This document shows positions 48,556 to 59,699 of a stretch of DNA of 64,000 nt, piece after piece (within the stretch, counting starts at the first letter, position 1; every line of letters begins with the position of its first letter). Location: positions 20,986,082-21,050,081 of the forward strand of contig NC_067207.1 in the NCBI RefSeq assembly GCF_026262505.1, given 5' to 3'. The translations under genes were made by a program, and so were the position numbers. The stretch comes from Trichomonas vaginalis G3. Lineage: Eukaryota; Parabasalia; Trichomonadida; Trichomonadidae. A model generated the notes under the pieces. The model was not told the DNA's origin, did not search any database, and saw only the letters and a list, made by a program, of their open reading frames with translations.

Positions 48556-48735
48556 TTACACCATATTAAAATCATCTCTCTTCAATATTATCTCATAAAG
48601 TTCTCGTTACTGGAGAAAGTCAATGAAACATAAGCGTTCTCACGGGCTTCGCCCTCACCGCTTTGCGGTCTATCTAACTTCTTTCTTATATCATCTTATA
48701 CGCTTCAAAATGTCTGAACAATTGCTAACATCTTC

Positions 48736-49690
48736 TACAACAGTTATTTCATCATGAAATGACCTTCAAGAACAAGCTCATTTAATATGCAATTAAAATC
48801 ATTTCAATAATGAGTCCATCCTTTCCGTCTTTGGGTAGCACAACATCTTTCATTGAAGAAGGTTCGACAAGTCTTATGTTTAAACTTACTGACAAAGTTT
48901 GTTATACTATAATGCTTCGGCGGCGAATACATATAGTTTGAAAGACATAATATAGATTCTTCAGCAAATTCACTTATACTGGATTTTATAACAAATGTTC
49001 TCACGAGACCAAATACCACCAATTGACAATCTTGTAAGCAATCCTGCTGAACCTTCTACTGTAAACGTCGATGGTAACATTCCACGAAGGTCATCTATTG
49101 ACATCGTTGAGTCACTGTATTTAAATATTTTCTTAAAGCAATCGTCATTATCTAACCATGCAATAGCTTTGAAGTTTTCATTCGAATATACATCTGCTTC
49201 ATTAAATGTAAAACCCGACTTCTTTGCAGAGATGACTTTAAAATCTATTGAGTTTGTTTCAAAAATATATGCTATGGTAACTTCTGAAGGTAATGGATGT
49301 CCATCCGCAGTCAGTTGTTCTCTCACTACCGTTTGAAGCTTTGTATTAAAAACTTTCATGTCATCTCCTGTGTCTAGGTTCACATACACAGCACAGGGAA
49401 ACTATCTTGCTTCTTTGTTTCATCATTATATCTCAAAACATTAAAGTTCTTCAATAATATTGTTCTTCCTGCTGGAATACTTCTAACCTGTCTGATTTCA
49501 ATAGCTTTCTCACCTCCTACACATACTCTACCCCAGTGTCTTGGATATTCATAAGTATACTGACTTTCTTGATTTTGGTAGGTTTCATCATAACGTGTTC
49601 ATAGTATATCTTTATACTCTTGTCAGTTAGACTCGGTGTTATGTTCTGGAATATTTCTGACTTGCATTTTTATATGGAGATAAAATGAAG
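48736..49690 (-). pseudogene. Virion-like gene of element 2, broken
   Basis: Minus-strand region with structural-protein character: AGRTILLKNFNVLRYNDET early, then a beta-rich stretch with VKVFNTKLQTVV-like strands and a Cys-rich end. It could be the remains of a capsid gene, but I find no firm motif. It is divergent from the ATPase gene. Broken, about three breaks. Confidence 0.4.
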
Positions 49691-50576
49691 CATTTAATAC
49701 ATGACGTAGATGAAGACATGAATGAAACTACAGACAAACTTAACTCTTCTCTCATTCTTCCTTTCAGTAAGGACTATGAGTTCTGTTCAAATGGTGTTTA
49801 TTTCCTATTGTGGAAAGATGGGTTCGGGTAAGACATTTAAACTATTCTCATATACTCATAACGAACGTTTAGGAAATGACTCATATTATGACCAAATCAT
49901 TATATCAGCAACTTCAGACTCTATGGATTCAACAGCGAAAACATTTATGTCAAAAGTTCAAGCCTCTGTCGTTAAAGTTCCAGACAGTGAACTCATTGAA
50001 TTTCTTCAACGTTACATTCGACGTAAGAGGAAATATTATGCCATCGTTGAATTTATACAGTCAGGAATGCAAAAGACTTCAGAAGAGATGGAAAGAATTA
50101 TTGACAAACACCACTTACGTCAATACTCAGGAGTTTTACGATATGAAACGACTTACAAACTACATTCTGTCAAAACTTTCAAAAATACCATTCAAAAAAT
50201 ATCCTTCAAATACTTTGTTAGTTTGCGACGATTTCGCTGGAAAAGGTTTAGTGTCAAAACCAGACTCACCATTAGCTAACATCATAACTAAAGTCAGACA
50301 TTACCACTTAACTGTAGCAATACTTATGCAAACATGGAGGTTTTTTAGCTTTAAACATAAAACGTCTCATAACTGACTTCGTTATCTTTCAAGGTTTCTC
50401 ACGTTATGATATTGAACTCATTGGAAACAGTCAGGTATAACATTACCTTTTGAAGAAATTTGGGAAGCATATAAGTCTCTCATCTCTCCTCGTTCATACC
50501 TTGAGATTCATATCATGACTAATACATTAAAGTCAAAAATATTCCATGGGAACGACCAACATTGTTTTAAAGTTTA
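49681..50576 (+). pseudogene. Packaging ATPase of element 2, broken
   Basis: Walker A GKMGSGKTFK, Walker B-like SNTLLVCDDFAGKGL, and a distal motif AILMQTWRFF mark the FtsK/HerA-type genome packaging ATPase of Polintons. The protein is more diverged than the copy in element 1. Broken, about three breaks. Confidence 0.7.
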
Positions 50577-50990
50577 ACCTTCAATTGACTGATGGTAAAC
50601 AAATTCCATGCATCTCTGTCGCCATTTCTGTTAATATTTTTGCTGTCATTCATATCATCACTTCCCCATCCGTTAGCTTTTGAGGATATGCGTTAGAATA
50701 GCTGTTCTTAAATGAAGGCTTTTCACCTTTGAGAGCATAAACTCTATAACTTTCTGCATACTTTATGTTTGAACCTCCTGAGCCATCATTGACATAAATT
50801 TTTATAGGCTTCCACCCTTTGTTCATTTCCTGCTTCTTCCATTAGCTCTTTTGTTCAATAGTTCTACATCTTTATACACAGCACCTGTCTCAGTGAATTC
50901 AAACAATATTTTTCATTCGTTAGCTTTACATTCAAACCCTTGTCGAGTATATTGTTTCATTTCATACATATAAAAGGTTTTTATTCTATA
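50577..50990 (-). pseudogene. Unidentified minus-strand gene fragment
   Basis: Minus-strand pieces such as KILFEFTETGAVYKDVELL and LKGEKPSFKNSYSNAYPQKL look protein-like and beta-rich. No family recognised. It holds the same relative place as 34456-34955 of element 1. Broken. Confidence 0.35.
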
Positions 50991-51600
50991 TGAAATGAGA
51001 AGCAAATCCATCTTAGCTGGTGCCGTTAATGTTCCAATTGAACCAACATCAAATGTTGACTCACGAACGACAAACAATTATTGTCATAAAGAACTATAGT
51101 TCAGAGTGTTTGAAAGAAAAAGAACCAGAACTTAAGTCGGTGAATTTTAAACTCAGCTTCAAACGCTAACGCTACATCAGATGTTAAGTTAGAGTATCCA
51201 CCACTGGACCAAATTCTTTCAAGAGAGCCAACGACAATCCTTACACAAATGTTCAAACAAATCCTTCAGATAACGTAGACCATTACCTTCTTCAGTTATA
51301 CCAAACAATTTTACTCAAAGACGATAAGAAGCTTTTGACAAATCTTATAAGTAAGAACCAAATAATTCTAACAAAGGAGGACCTTGAAAATGTTATATCA
51401 CAAATAACAGGGAAACAATGTGTCATTGACTATCTCGACCCTGAAATCGAATGCTGTGGTCAAACTCCACTATTCATGAAAATAGGTAACATCCGCATCA
51501 TTGAACACCAGGAACTACAGGAGTTGAGTTTAAGTATAAATATTCGAATGAATATACAAAACTTTCAACAGAATATATAAGCTTTGTTTGAAATATGTTT
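50991..51600 (+). pseudogene. Conserved CCG-motif gene of element 2, broken
   Basis: Starts MRSKSILAGAVNVPIEPTSN. The later part contains VIDYLDPEIECCGQTPLFMK, which corresponds to DDEVSCCGTV in the gene at 33788. Function unknown. Broken, about four breaks. Confidence 0.5.
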
Positions 51601-51631
51601 TAGTAAATTTAAAGCAGTCAGTCAAAAAATT

Positions 51632-51874
51632 TCAAGTTAGCAATTTGTAATATCTATCCAAAACTTCTTCAACAGTATCGAACTCATCTTCATAATGCAA
51701 ACCTAATCTTATTGACTTGGTGCAGTTTTCACTAACACAATATTTTTCTGTTCTCTTGACTGACATAACTAACTCATTTGTTTCATCAAACAGCAACAAC
51801 CAAAGTTCATGACCTAATACATAACATTCATACTTTATATTTTTAGCTCTGAGTTCTCTTGTAAGCTGTTGCAT
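51632..51874 (-). CDS. 80-residue protein downstream of the penton-like gene
   Basis: Begins MQQLTRELRAKNIKYECYVL; mixed alpha/beta with DEFDTVEEVLDRYYKLLT at its end. It overlaps the 3' end of the penton-like gene by about 40 bases on the same strand, in another frame. No family recognised. The frame looks whole. Confidence 0.5.
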   Translation of the reverse strand: MQQLTRELRAKNIKYECYVLGHELWLLLFDETNELVMSVKRTEKYCVSENCTKSIRLGLHYEDEFDTVEEVLDRYYKLLT

Positions 51875-52611
51875 TTAATATTTTCTAAAAAGTCAACTTC
51901 AACAGTCATTCGCACTGGTGCCTTCAGTTCTACAGGCTCTCCTTGAAAGTCAACAAGTCTGAATTGCATGTCTTTCAAATTATGAGGACTAATGCGAACC
52001 CATTTACCTAAATGAGTTGCTATGACAGGAACGTTTGGAATGAACATTGAATTGACTGCATAACAGAAGGATTTATATTCTACTGAACCTTTACTATTAA
52101 CTCCTGAAATGCCTGTGACATTAGCTATTTTAGACTCAATGTACAAACAATTGCCATAACATACATATGGAACAGATTTCATCTCAATCGTTTTGTCAAC
52201 ACTTTTCAAAGGAAATGTCATATGGTATGCACCCAAAAGAAGTTGAACTCTATGACTCATTCGTGTTATCTTAAACTCCTTCGCATAACTGAACTTCAAA
52301 ACTCCTGCAATAAGTTTAACATTCATTAAGTTTTCTTCGTTATCCTTGTTTATTGTAGTATTTATGAGAGCATTTAACACTCCAGCTAATGTTTCCATCT
52401 TATATTCTACATTATTGTGAAATCTTATTTCGTGCTTCTTTCCATCTATTTCAATCTCCATGAAATCTGTTTCATCTGTTATAACGAATGAAGCGATAGT
52501 ATTGAAGTCAACCATTCTGAATGCAAGCGCCTCATTCTGTAGACCTAAGTTTGTTTGTAGCTTTACTGTCCCGTATTCGTTTGGGTCTGTACTTTGCAAA
52601 TAGAACAACAT
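51835..52611 (-). CDS. Penton-like minor capsid protein of element 2
   Basis: This 258-residue protein looks whole. It reads MLFYLQSTDPNEYGTVKLQT at its start, has the middle motif VQLLLGAYHMTFPL, and ends with SPHNLKDMQFRLVDFQGEPV. This arrangement resembles the Polinton and virophage penton-like protein. A longer start at 52644 is in frame, but the ATG at 52611 has the ATAAAATG context and leaves room for the divergent gene at 52629. The two genes must share a tiny promoter region. The match rests on motif memory. Confidence 0.6.
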   Translation of the reverse strand: MLFYLQSTDPNEYGTVKLQTNLGLQNEALAFRMVDFNTIASFVITDETDFMEIEIDGKKHEIRFHNNVEYKMETLAGVLNALINTTINKDNEENLMNVKLIAGVLKFSYAKEFKITRMSHRVQLLLGAYHMTFPLKSVDKTIEMKSVPYVCYGNCLYIESKIANVTGISGVNSKGSVEYKSFCYAVNSMFIPNVPVIATHLGKWVRISPHNLKDMQFRLVDFQGEPVELKAPVRMTVEVDFLENIKCNSLQENSELKI

Positions 52612-52628
52612 TTTATTCTCATTAAAAT

Positions 52629-55600
52629 ATGAGTATAGCTGCATATGCGTATGAAGCTGACAGAGCTAAACGTTTATATTTTGGTCAATACTCTCTCACA
52701 CTTACTGACAAATATATTGTTATCACTGATGGAAATACTGAGAAATACATAACATGGAAGGACTATGAAAAGTTTGACCCTATTTTAACTCCATGTACTA
52801 TGCCGTTTATAAAGGACGGTGAAATTATTGAAAAAGATAATACAACCGTATATAGGTCTGTTTATGAAGCATTAGAATATATGTTGAATCATAACCCAAA
52901 AAGATTTGACCCAAGCACTACACCATGTGCAATGCCTTTTATTAAGGACGGTGAAATCGTAAGAGTTCCGGATTCAACGGTTTACACAGCTGTTCAAAAC
53001 AGTTTACAAAACATTTTAGCGAATATCTTTAATTCAGAAACTACAGAAATAAAATTACCATATATAACAGATGCTAAAGAAATTAAATCAAAAACGACAA
53101 CATTATTTACGTCACTTAATGATTTAATGACTTATATCATTAATATTCCTGCACCAACTACAGCATTTGATCCAAACTCGACGGTTTGCAGTGTACCTTT
53201 CATAAATGACAGTTCATTAATTACTTTAAGGGATTCGACAGTAAATGAATCATTAAAGGCGTCATTAATGAAAATCATTGATTTTAATTCATTCACGAAT
53301 ACATATAATTCATTCATTAATGTTTCATATGCTTCTAAAGAAGGTGAGCCAAAAACTATGATAAAGCGGTGTATGAAATAAAAGCATCAACGACGAAATT
53401 GAATTCGTTAACTTTTGACGGTGATAGTTTCGTTAATGACATAACATCGGGGAAAACAATTTTAACGAAAGAATACTTAAAATCTCATGTTAGTGAGTTC
53501 GTTGAAATTGAAAAAGAAGGTGGAATTAAGTTCGATCCACTGAATTTCATTTTCAGCTTAGCGAATGCGGGTGTTAGTTTCGCTGAATGGACAACTATAC
53601 AGAGTGAAATAAATGCAATATGGACGTTTTTGGGGTCAAAAGCGGGAATGGGTGAGCTTGTAAATGCTGCAAGAACATTAGGTGAAACAGGAAATTTTGT
53701 AGATGGTTTTAAAAGACTTGTTTCAAATGTTTTAACAAACACAAAGAAATTATTTAGATATACCGTACATAACGGACGGATTTTCGAACAGATAGCAACA
53801 AACCCTCCGGTTATGGCTGCGTTGATGATGGTTAGAGATATAAAACCACGTAACGACGGGAACGAAGAACATGAACAACAGGATACTGGTCGGGTTATTC
53901 GAGACATTAAAAACGTGTATCCTGAAGTTATTGATTTATTTAGAGGAGTTAATGATTCAATTTCAAAACATTCTATAACCCTCGATGAAGAGAATAAATT
54001 AACAGATTATATATTCGTCATTATTGCAGAATTAATGAAGAGAATAAATGAAAAAGGAATTGGTGATATCATTAATGTCAGCGATGTAATGATGAAAAGA
54101 AATTTTGACTCATTATTTACAAAACCGAAAACAGAATATAGTCTTTATGACGTAATTACCGAATTAATGAAAAAGATTAATGATAATAAGAGTTCTGGCG
54201 GAAGAGTTGAATTAGAAGTGAATGATGTTAATGAGAAATTAGCCGAAAAAGCAGACAAAAATGAGCTTTTAGCTCTGAGTGATAAAGTCAAGAACCACGT
54301 TCATTATATAACTTCAGACGAACAGATTATAACGGACTACCATGGATATTTAACACGAAGTGATGAAGCGAAGACAAAAAATGTTAATGAAAGAAGATAT
54401 AAATACATTCGTGCTAAAGGTTATGACATAAGCTGTACTGTACAGTATGATGTAGCTAAAGCACCAGAAGCATTTGGTTATACCGGTGAAATTTATGCCT
54501 CTACTTTCAATGTTAACGGTGTATTAGTTGAACCAAGATTTACTTTGAGAGTTAAGGCAAAAATAACGTTTGAAGATGCTATTAAAAGTAAAGCTGACAA
54601 AGTTGAACTCGAAGCAATGAACAAAGTTTTGAAATCTCATAAACACAATATCTCCGATATAAATGAACTTCAAGCTACATTAAATAGTAAAGCTGACAAG
54701 AACCATACACATGAATCCTTCACTACTGTTAGAGCAGACGACATAATATTGAACTATACCCTTGGTTCAAGTGCACCTTTAGAGAATCCAAGTACAAGCG
54801 TAAAAGATACTCTTAACAATTTAGATAACAGTTGCAGGAATATCGAAGATCATGCCAGAAACTTTGAAGCATATGAACTACCAGCAATGTTAGATAAGAA
54901 AGCTGACAAAACTTATGTAGATGAAAATTATGCAAAGAAGTCGGAAGTAAATGCTGCGCTTAATGGAAAAGCCGACAAGAACCATACACATGAAGAATTT
55001 CAAACAATCAAGATTAAAGAAATTAAAGCATGCATCGAAATAGTAACAAAAACAGGAAGAAACGGTGCAACTGTACAAGAACAAAGAATTTATCCTCCTA
55101 CTTTTCCTAATGGTTTAATAACAAACAATATAAATATTGAAGATGGCAATAAAGTTATAAACGTTAAACATGAACTTCAAACAATGAAGGCCCAGATTCT
55201 TCAAACATTATATCCTATCGGCTCTATTTATACGTCAATGAACTCAACAAATCCAGCAAGTGTTTTAGGTTTTGGTACGTGGAAGCAGATTGTAGATAAA
55301 TTCTTATACTGTGCTAACTCTTCAAAGCAAACAGGGGGTTCGAAGAAAATTAAAGAAGCAAACCTTCCACCGCACTCTCATACAGGAACTACAAACACAA
55401 CAGGTAGTCATTCACATTCAATAACAAAAAGAGGTTATACAAATCTTGCAGCAGGTTCGGATAGACAGGGAATGCATAGATATGATATTTCAAGTGACCC
55501 AGTAGATTCAAGTGCAGGTATTTTCTGTGGAACCGCAGGAAATCATTCACACACTTTCACAACAAATCCAACAGGCTCGGGTGCAGATTACATGCCACCA

Positions 55601-55681
55601 TTTGTGACTGTATTTCGCATGGTACCGCGTTCAATGAACGCGCTTGAGCCTAGAATAAAATCTTTAACTTTACATAAATGA
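52629..55681 (+). pseudogene. Long fibre-like gene of element 2, broken
   Basis: A fibre gene of about 1,000 codons, interrupted. The N-terminal part has repeated units of about 50 residues (CTMPFIKDGEII, CAMPFIKDGEIV, CSVPFINDSSLI). The middle has repeats such as KADKNHTHE, and the C-terminal tip (GSIYTSMNSTNPASVLGFGT, FLYCANSSKQTGG, NLPPHSHTGTT, YMPPFVTVF) is homologous to the fibre of element 1. Related to phage tail-collar tips. Broken, one visible break. Its end overlaps the integrase start by 4 bases. Confidence 0.75.
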
Positions 55682-56761
55682 GCTTGAAAGAAGTATTCGA
55701 ACAACATCCATGGAGGTCATTTAAGAAGTTCAATGAAGCTGCAAAGAGTTGGGGATTTACTAACAGAGCTGAAGTGAAAAGGTTCTTTGACAAAAATGTT
55801 GTACATCAAACAAAAATAAACCCTTACGACTACTTTTTACCAATTTACTCCAACACTCCTGACGCATACCAATTTGACACTCTCATTCAAAGCAGAAAAG
55901 GAGGACATAAACCATTCCTCATCTTCATTAATGTTAACACTCGCAAAGCATATGCATATCCAATGAAATAAAGGAACTCGTGAAGTGTTAAGAGTTTTAC
56001 AAAAGTTTGTAGCAGAACATAGCCCAAGTACTTTAACATCAGACCAAGACAGTGCATACCTCAGCAATGAAATCACAGATTTTCTCATTAAGCATAACAT
56101 AACTCACTACACTACTGAAGACCATAACCATAACATACTCGGCATCATAAACCGCTTCATAAGAACGCTCAGAGATTTAAACCAAGAGCGAGACTTTACC
56201 GAAGAAACAATGAAACATTTTCTCGAAGTATATAATTCCTCAACACATTCTACAACAGGACATACACCAAATTCAATGACACAACAACAAGAAGAAAAGT
56301 ATATACAAAAGAAACGAAGCCAAACACAAAATATCAGAAATTCAACACAATTTACCCTCATTCCTGGTACAAAAGTTCGTGTAGTTCTTGACGACAAACC
56401 GTTGACAAAGAAACGTTTAAGGTTAAGTAGAAACTATTATATCGTAGACTCTACGCAAGGTAATGGATATCTTATAAAAGCTGCTGACGACTCTATTGCG
56501 TTTTACCCTCGTCACAAATTAGTCGAAAGTAGTAATGGCAAACTTGCTGAAACCATTGACGAAGCAAAGCGAGGAGTGGTTATTGAAATACTTGGCTATA
56601 ACATAAACGATGACACTTATAAAGTAAGATATGAAGGAGGCGTTGAAGATGTTATACCATCTAAGAACTTGAGAGAGTCAAAGCCAACACATCTGGGACC
56701 ATTAGAGCGGGAGTACTGGAAAGACAAAAATAAGCCAGAAAGAATAAGAAAATTCTTCTAA
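55678..56761 (+). pseudogene. Integrase of element 2, broken
   Basis: Retroviral-type integrase: DAYQFDTLIQSRKGGHKPFL (core start), LTSDQDSAYLSNEITDFLI, IINRFIRTLRDLN, and a C-terminal chromodomain-like part with YNINDDTYKVRYEGGVEDV. It follows the fibre gene directly. It is on the plus strand, opposite to the element 1 integrase relative to the fibre gene. Broken, one visible break. Confidence 0.8.
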
Positions 56762-56869
56762 ACTTTTTCATTAGATGTAAATCAGACATGAATGAGAACA
56801 GTCATGTATTATTAATGGTACCATTTATTTTAACATAAATTTACACCAAAAATATATTTTAGGTGAAGA

Positions 56870-56883
56870 GGTGAGATCTCACC
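56870..56883. promoter_or_regulatory. GGTGAGATCTCACC palindrome, copy B
   Basis: Same motif, downstream of the integrase. Its flanks (TTAGGTGAAGA before and repeated TTTTTTCACC after) match copy A. Confidence 0.85.
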
Positions 56884-56939
56884 TGTTTTTTCACCTCTTT
56901 TTTCACCCTCACGAATTTTCATGAATTTCCTTAAGATAG

Positions 56940-56990
56940 AAAAATAAAGTTAGTTTTATTTTTATTTATTTTTTATTTTGTATAAAAGAT
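56940..56990 (+). promoter_or_regulatory. Shared T-rich leader, copy 1
   Basis: AAATAAAGTTAGTTTTAT followed by T-rich DNA and TTTTGTA before the ATG at 56991. Nearly the same leader stands before the genes at 58102 and 58802. It probably contains the promoter of this gene set. Confidence 0.65.
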
Positions 56991-57486
56991 ATGATTTCAA
57001 CAATCGGCACAACAACAATTCAAACAACTACAGCACCAAACTCGCTAGTCATGAATCCTACGTCAATTGGTAGAGATGAAAAGCTTTATTCCTTCTTCAT
57101 ATACTTTTGAAACAGAAATCCAGAAGATAAAGCAAGAACTTTTAACAAGTAATTTAGACTGTAGTGCGAAAGATGAAACAAATGAACAGTATCTTTATGA
57201 AATGCAGGACATTATTGACCATTTACCCAAATTGCCTGAAATCCAACAGCAAAAACTAACTATTCCTGAATTCGACGAAATAGAAGTGAAACCAACTGAC
57301 TCAGTAGAAATAAAGAAATTCATACGTAAAGTAAATTATGAGTTTCTAGGATATCATTGCAACCATAAAGTTATGGACAAAGATTGCGACATGGTTTATA
57401 AAAATATTTCTGACATATATAAATCGGTGGAGTTTAAGACATACGATAACTTTGTTTCATTAGTTGCAAAATGTGTTTGGAAATAA
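56991..57486 (+). pseudogene. Unidentified small gene of element 2, broken
   Basis: The beginning, MISTIGTTTIQTTTAPNSLV, is Thr-rich; the later part contains EIQKIKQELLTSNLDCSAKD and is helical. No family recognised. It overlaps the next gene by 16 bases. Broken. Confidence 0.4.
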
Positions 57487-57917
57487 GAGATAAAGATAGA
57501 AGAGGTAAGGTATGGCATGAACAGTTAAAACCAGCAGCTTTTGAGTTAAAGAAAACCATTGATGCCTTAGTTGTTCTAGCTGGTTTTATTTCAATGTATA
57601 ACGCAAAAATGAATCCGCAATGTTCAAAATGTAAAGCAGCAATAAGAAAATATAACTACTCAGTCAAAGAGATAGAAAGAATGCGAAACGACTATGCAGA
57701 CTTAAAGAAAGAAGCAGAAAAGCCAGCAGAAGATAAAATGGATATGTTGACATTTCTGAACAAAAACTATCCAACTGCAGAAGATTTCCTTCTGTCTGAC
57801 GTCAAGAAGAAATATAAAGAGACTTTCGGCATGATTAAAACATTCGATGTACTAAAAGAAGAAATGAAGCTACGAAATTGTTTAGGATTTCAAATATACA
57901 TCGTACAATTCATGTAA
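57471..57917 (+). CDS. 148-residue helical protein of element 2
   Basis: Largely helical, with CSKCKAAIRKYNYSVKEIER and a Lys-rich middle. A CxxC pair is present. No family recognised. It overlaps the preceding gene and is followed by palindrome copy C. Confidence 0.45.
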   Translation: MCLEIRDKDRRGKVWHEQLKPAAFELKKTIDALVVLAGFISMYNAKMNPQCSKCKAAIRKYNYSVKEIERMRNDYADLKKEAEKPAEDKMDMLTFLNKNYPTAEDFLLSDVKKKYKETFGMIKTFDVLKEEMKLRNCLGFQIYIVQFM

Positions 57918-57970
57918 AACGCTTGTGAAAAAAGAGGTGAAAAAAGAGTGAAAAATTAGGTGAAAAAAAA

Positions 57971-57984
57971 GGTGAGATCTCACC
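57971..57984. promoter_or_regulatory. GGTGAGATCTCACC palindrome, copy C
   Basis: Reverse-orientation flanks (AGGTGAAAAAA repeats to the left, CTCTTCACCTAAAAATT to the right) compared with copies A and B. Confidence 0.85.
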
Positions 57985-58040
57985 TCTTCACCTAAAAATT
58001 ATTTTTATTGAATTCAGCACAAAAATAATGAATTTCATTA

Positions 58041-58101
58041 GTTAGAAAAATAACGCTAATTTTATTTTTATTTATTTTTTATTTTGTATGTAAAGACAGT
58101 A
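58041..58101 (+). promoter_or_regulatory. Shared T-rich leader, copy 2
   Basis: Ends TTTTGTATGTAAAGACAGTA just before the ATG at 58102. The same 3' part precedes 58802. Confidence 0.65.
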
Positions 58102-58713
58102 ATGACAAACATTGAGTTTGAAACAGTTAGAAAGATAGACAATGACACCAAAGTGGTTAGAATAGGTGATTTAAACGTAAGATACTCAAAGAAATACAAC
58201 AAATATTCTTTGTCAGACATTATATCTCCATCTGGAAAGAAAACAAACGACTGGGTTAGAAATGCTTCAACTCAGAAAATTTTGACAAGAAATCCTGAGC
58301 TTATGATATCAGTAGCATTTCATGGAACAAGAGCATATCTTATAGACAAAAGTCTTATACCAATAGTTTTGTTATGGTTAGACCCAGTTGTTGGATATAA
58401 CTTCATAACATATGGTTCATTCGATACGGAACGTTGCAGTGAAGGCTTACTTTACATCGTTCAGAAACCGAAGGACTTCAACACAAAAAGATATAAGATA
58501 GGAAGGACATATAATATAACTCAAAGATATGACAGTACAGTCAATAGAGTCAAGGTTGTGTTTGTTAATGATATGAGAGCTGCTGAAACAGAACTGCTTG
58601 AAGTTTTTGAGAAAATGTATGGTGCTCCCACGAAAGGTAAAGAAACGTTTGAAGTAGATGAGATAGATAAAGCTATAAAATTATTTGACGAAGTTGCTGA
58701 AAAATACATGTAA
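58102..58713 (+). CDS. KilA-N plus T5orf172 (GIY-YIG-like) protein
   Basis: This 203-residue protein looks whole. The N-terminal ~90 residues (starting MTNIEFETVRKIDNDTK) are a KilA-N/Bro-like DNA-binding domain with the core YSKKYNKYSLSDIIS and HGTRAYLIDKSLIPIVLLWL. The C-terminal part, SEGLLYIVQKPKDFNTKRYK, IGRTYNITQRYDSTV and RAAETELLEVFEKMYG, fits the T5orf172/MUG113 nuclease family, a GIY-YIG relative. This pairing is common in large DNA viruses and their relatives, where it acts in DNA repair or in attacking competing DNA. The upstream in-frame ATG at 58084 belongs to the shared leader, so I chose 58102. Confidence 0.82.
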   Translation: MTNIEFETVRKIDNDTKVVRIGDLNVRYSKKYNKYSLSDIISPSGKKTNDWVRNASTQKILTRNPELMISVAFHGTRAYLIDKSLIPIVLLWLDPVVGYNFITYGSFDTERCSEGLLYIVQKPKDFNTKRYKIGRTYNITQRYDSTVNRVKVVFVNDMRAAETELLEVFEKMYGAPTKGKETFEVDEIDKAIKLFDEVAEKYM

Positions 58714-58746
58714 AGCGTTTATTTTTGGTCTTTTGTGAAAGTCAGA

Positions 58747-58801
58747 AAATAAAGTTAGTTTTATTTTTATTTATTTTTTTTATTTGTATGTAAAGACAGT
58801 A
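58747..58801 (+). promoter_or_regulatory. Shared T-rich leader, copy 3
   Basis: AAATAAAGTTAGTTTTAT, T-rich DNA, TTTGTATGTAAAGACAGTA, then ATG. Strongly similar to copies 1 and 2. Confidence 0.65.
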
Positions 58802-59621
58802 ATGTCAACATCAGAGAACACAACAACTGCTATCGTTCATGAAGCCATAAATGAAGAATACGAGTACATACAGTATAACAAACAACTTCGCTCATTCGTT
58901 CGTCAAAGATGACATGTACCAAATGCAAAGTATAATGAATGCTCTTCGTTCTACAAAGCAAGCATATCATTGGTTTGAAAACCAACAGACAAAAGAACTT
59001 TTAGAAGAATTTCCTCATATGATTGCTTCCCTCGGAAAACCGAGAGAAGAGATTCCGTATGAAAATCGCAAGAATTTGGCTCCTGGTTTGAAAGGTTATT
59101 ATGTTCATAGACTTTTAGTAAACGCTGTAGCAATGTGGGCTTCACCTCGTTATGCTTGTTATATTTTCATGATGTTAGATGAACTATATAAAGCAGAACG
59201 TGGAGAGATGGAAAAGAAACTTCAAGCAAAAGATGAAGTCATTGAATCCAAAGACAAAAGCATACAGAAAAGAATACCGCGTTCAGTACCAAAAGGAAAG
59301 GAAAAGAGTTATAGTATATGATATATACTGAAGAGTTGGAGAAAGAAGAAGATAGATATGGTTATGTTGCATTTAGTCAGAAGAAACAACAAAGCTTTTA
59401 TGACTTAGCTAAATATTAAATCTGACAGAAACTGGTTCTATCGTGAAAACTTACCGATTTCAATGACACCGAATGAGCAAATAAAGGAAATTGTCAAAAA
59501 TACTCTTCCTCAAACACACTATGACATCAAAGGTTGCACAATACTTACATTCAAAGAAGACTTAACATTACTGAAGGAAAAAATAACAGAATATTTCGAT
59601 AACTTCAAAGAGGAAGAATAA
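58802..59621 (+). pseudogene. KilA-N domain protein, broken
   Basis: A KilA-N core (GYYVHRLLVNAVAMWASPRY, followed by ACYIFMMLDELYKAE) and a coiled coil (AKDEVIESKDKSIQKR) identify a Bro/KilA-N DNA-binding protein. The final part, VKNTLPQTHYDIKGCTILTF, resembles the tail domain of KilA-N proteins. Broken, about two breaks. Confidence 0.7.
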
Positions 59622-59666
59622 AGTCACGACAACATTAACGAAGAAGTCACGACAACATTAACGAAG
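59621..59666 (+). repeat. Two tandem 23-bp repeats
   Basis: Two identical units AAGTCACGACAACATTAACG plus AAG in a row directly after the KilA-N gene stop. Confidence 0.9.
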
Positions 59667-59699
59667 AGAGAATGAGGTGAAAAAAGAGGTGAAAAAACG

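Noticed and set aside
58088-58101. Mini intron GTATGT...ACAG in the shared leader
   Set aside because: It is only about 14 bases and lacks the extended branch and 3' signal. It is better seen as leader sequence.
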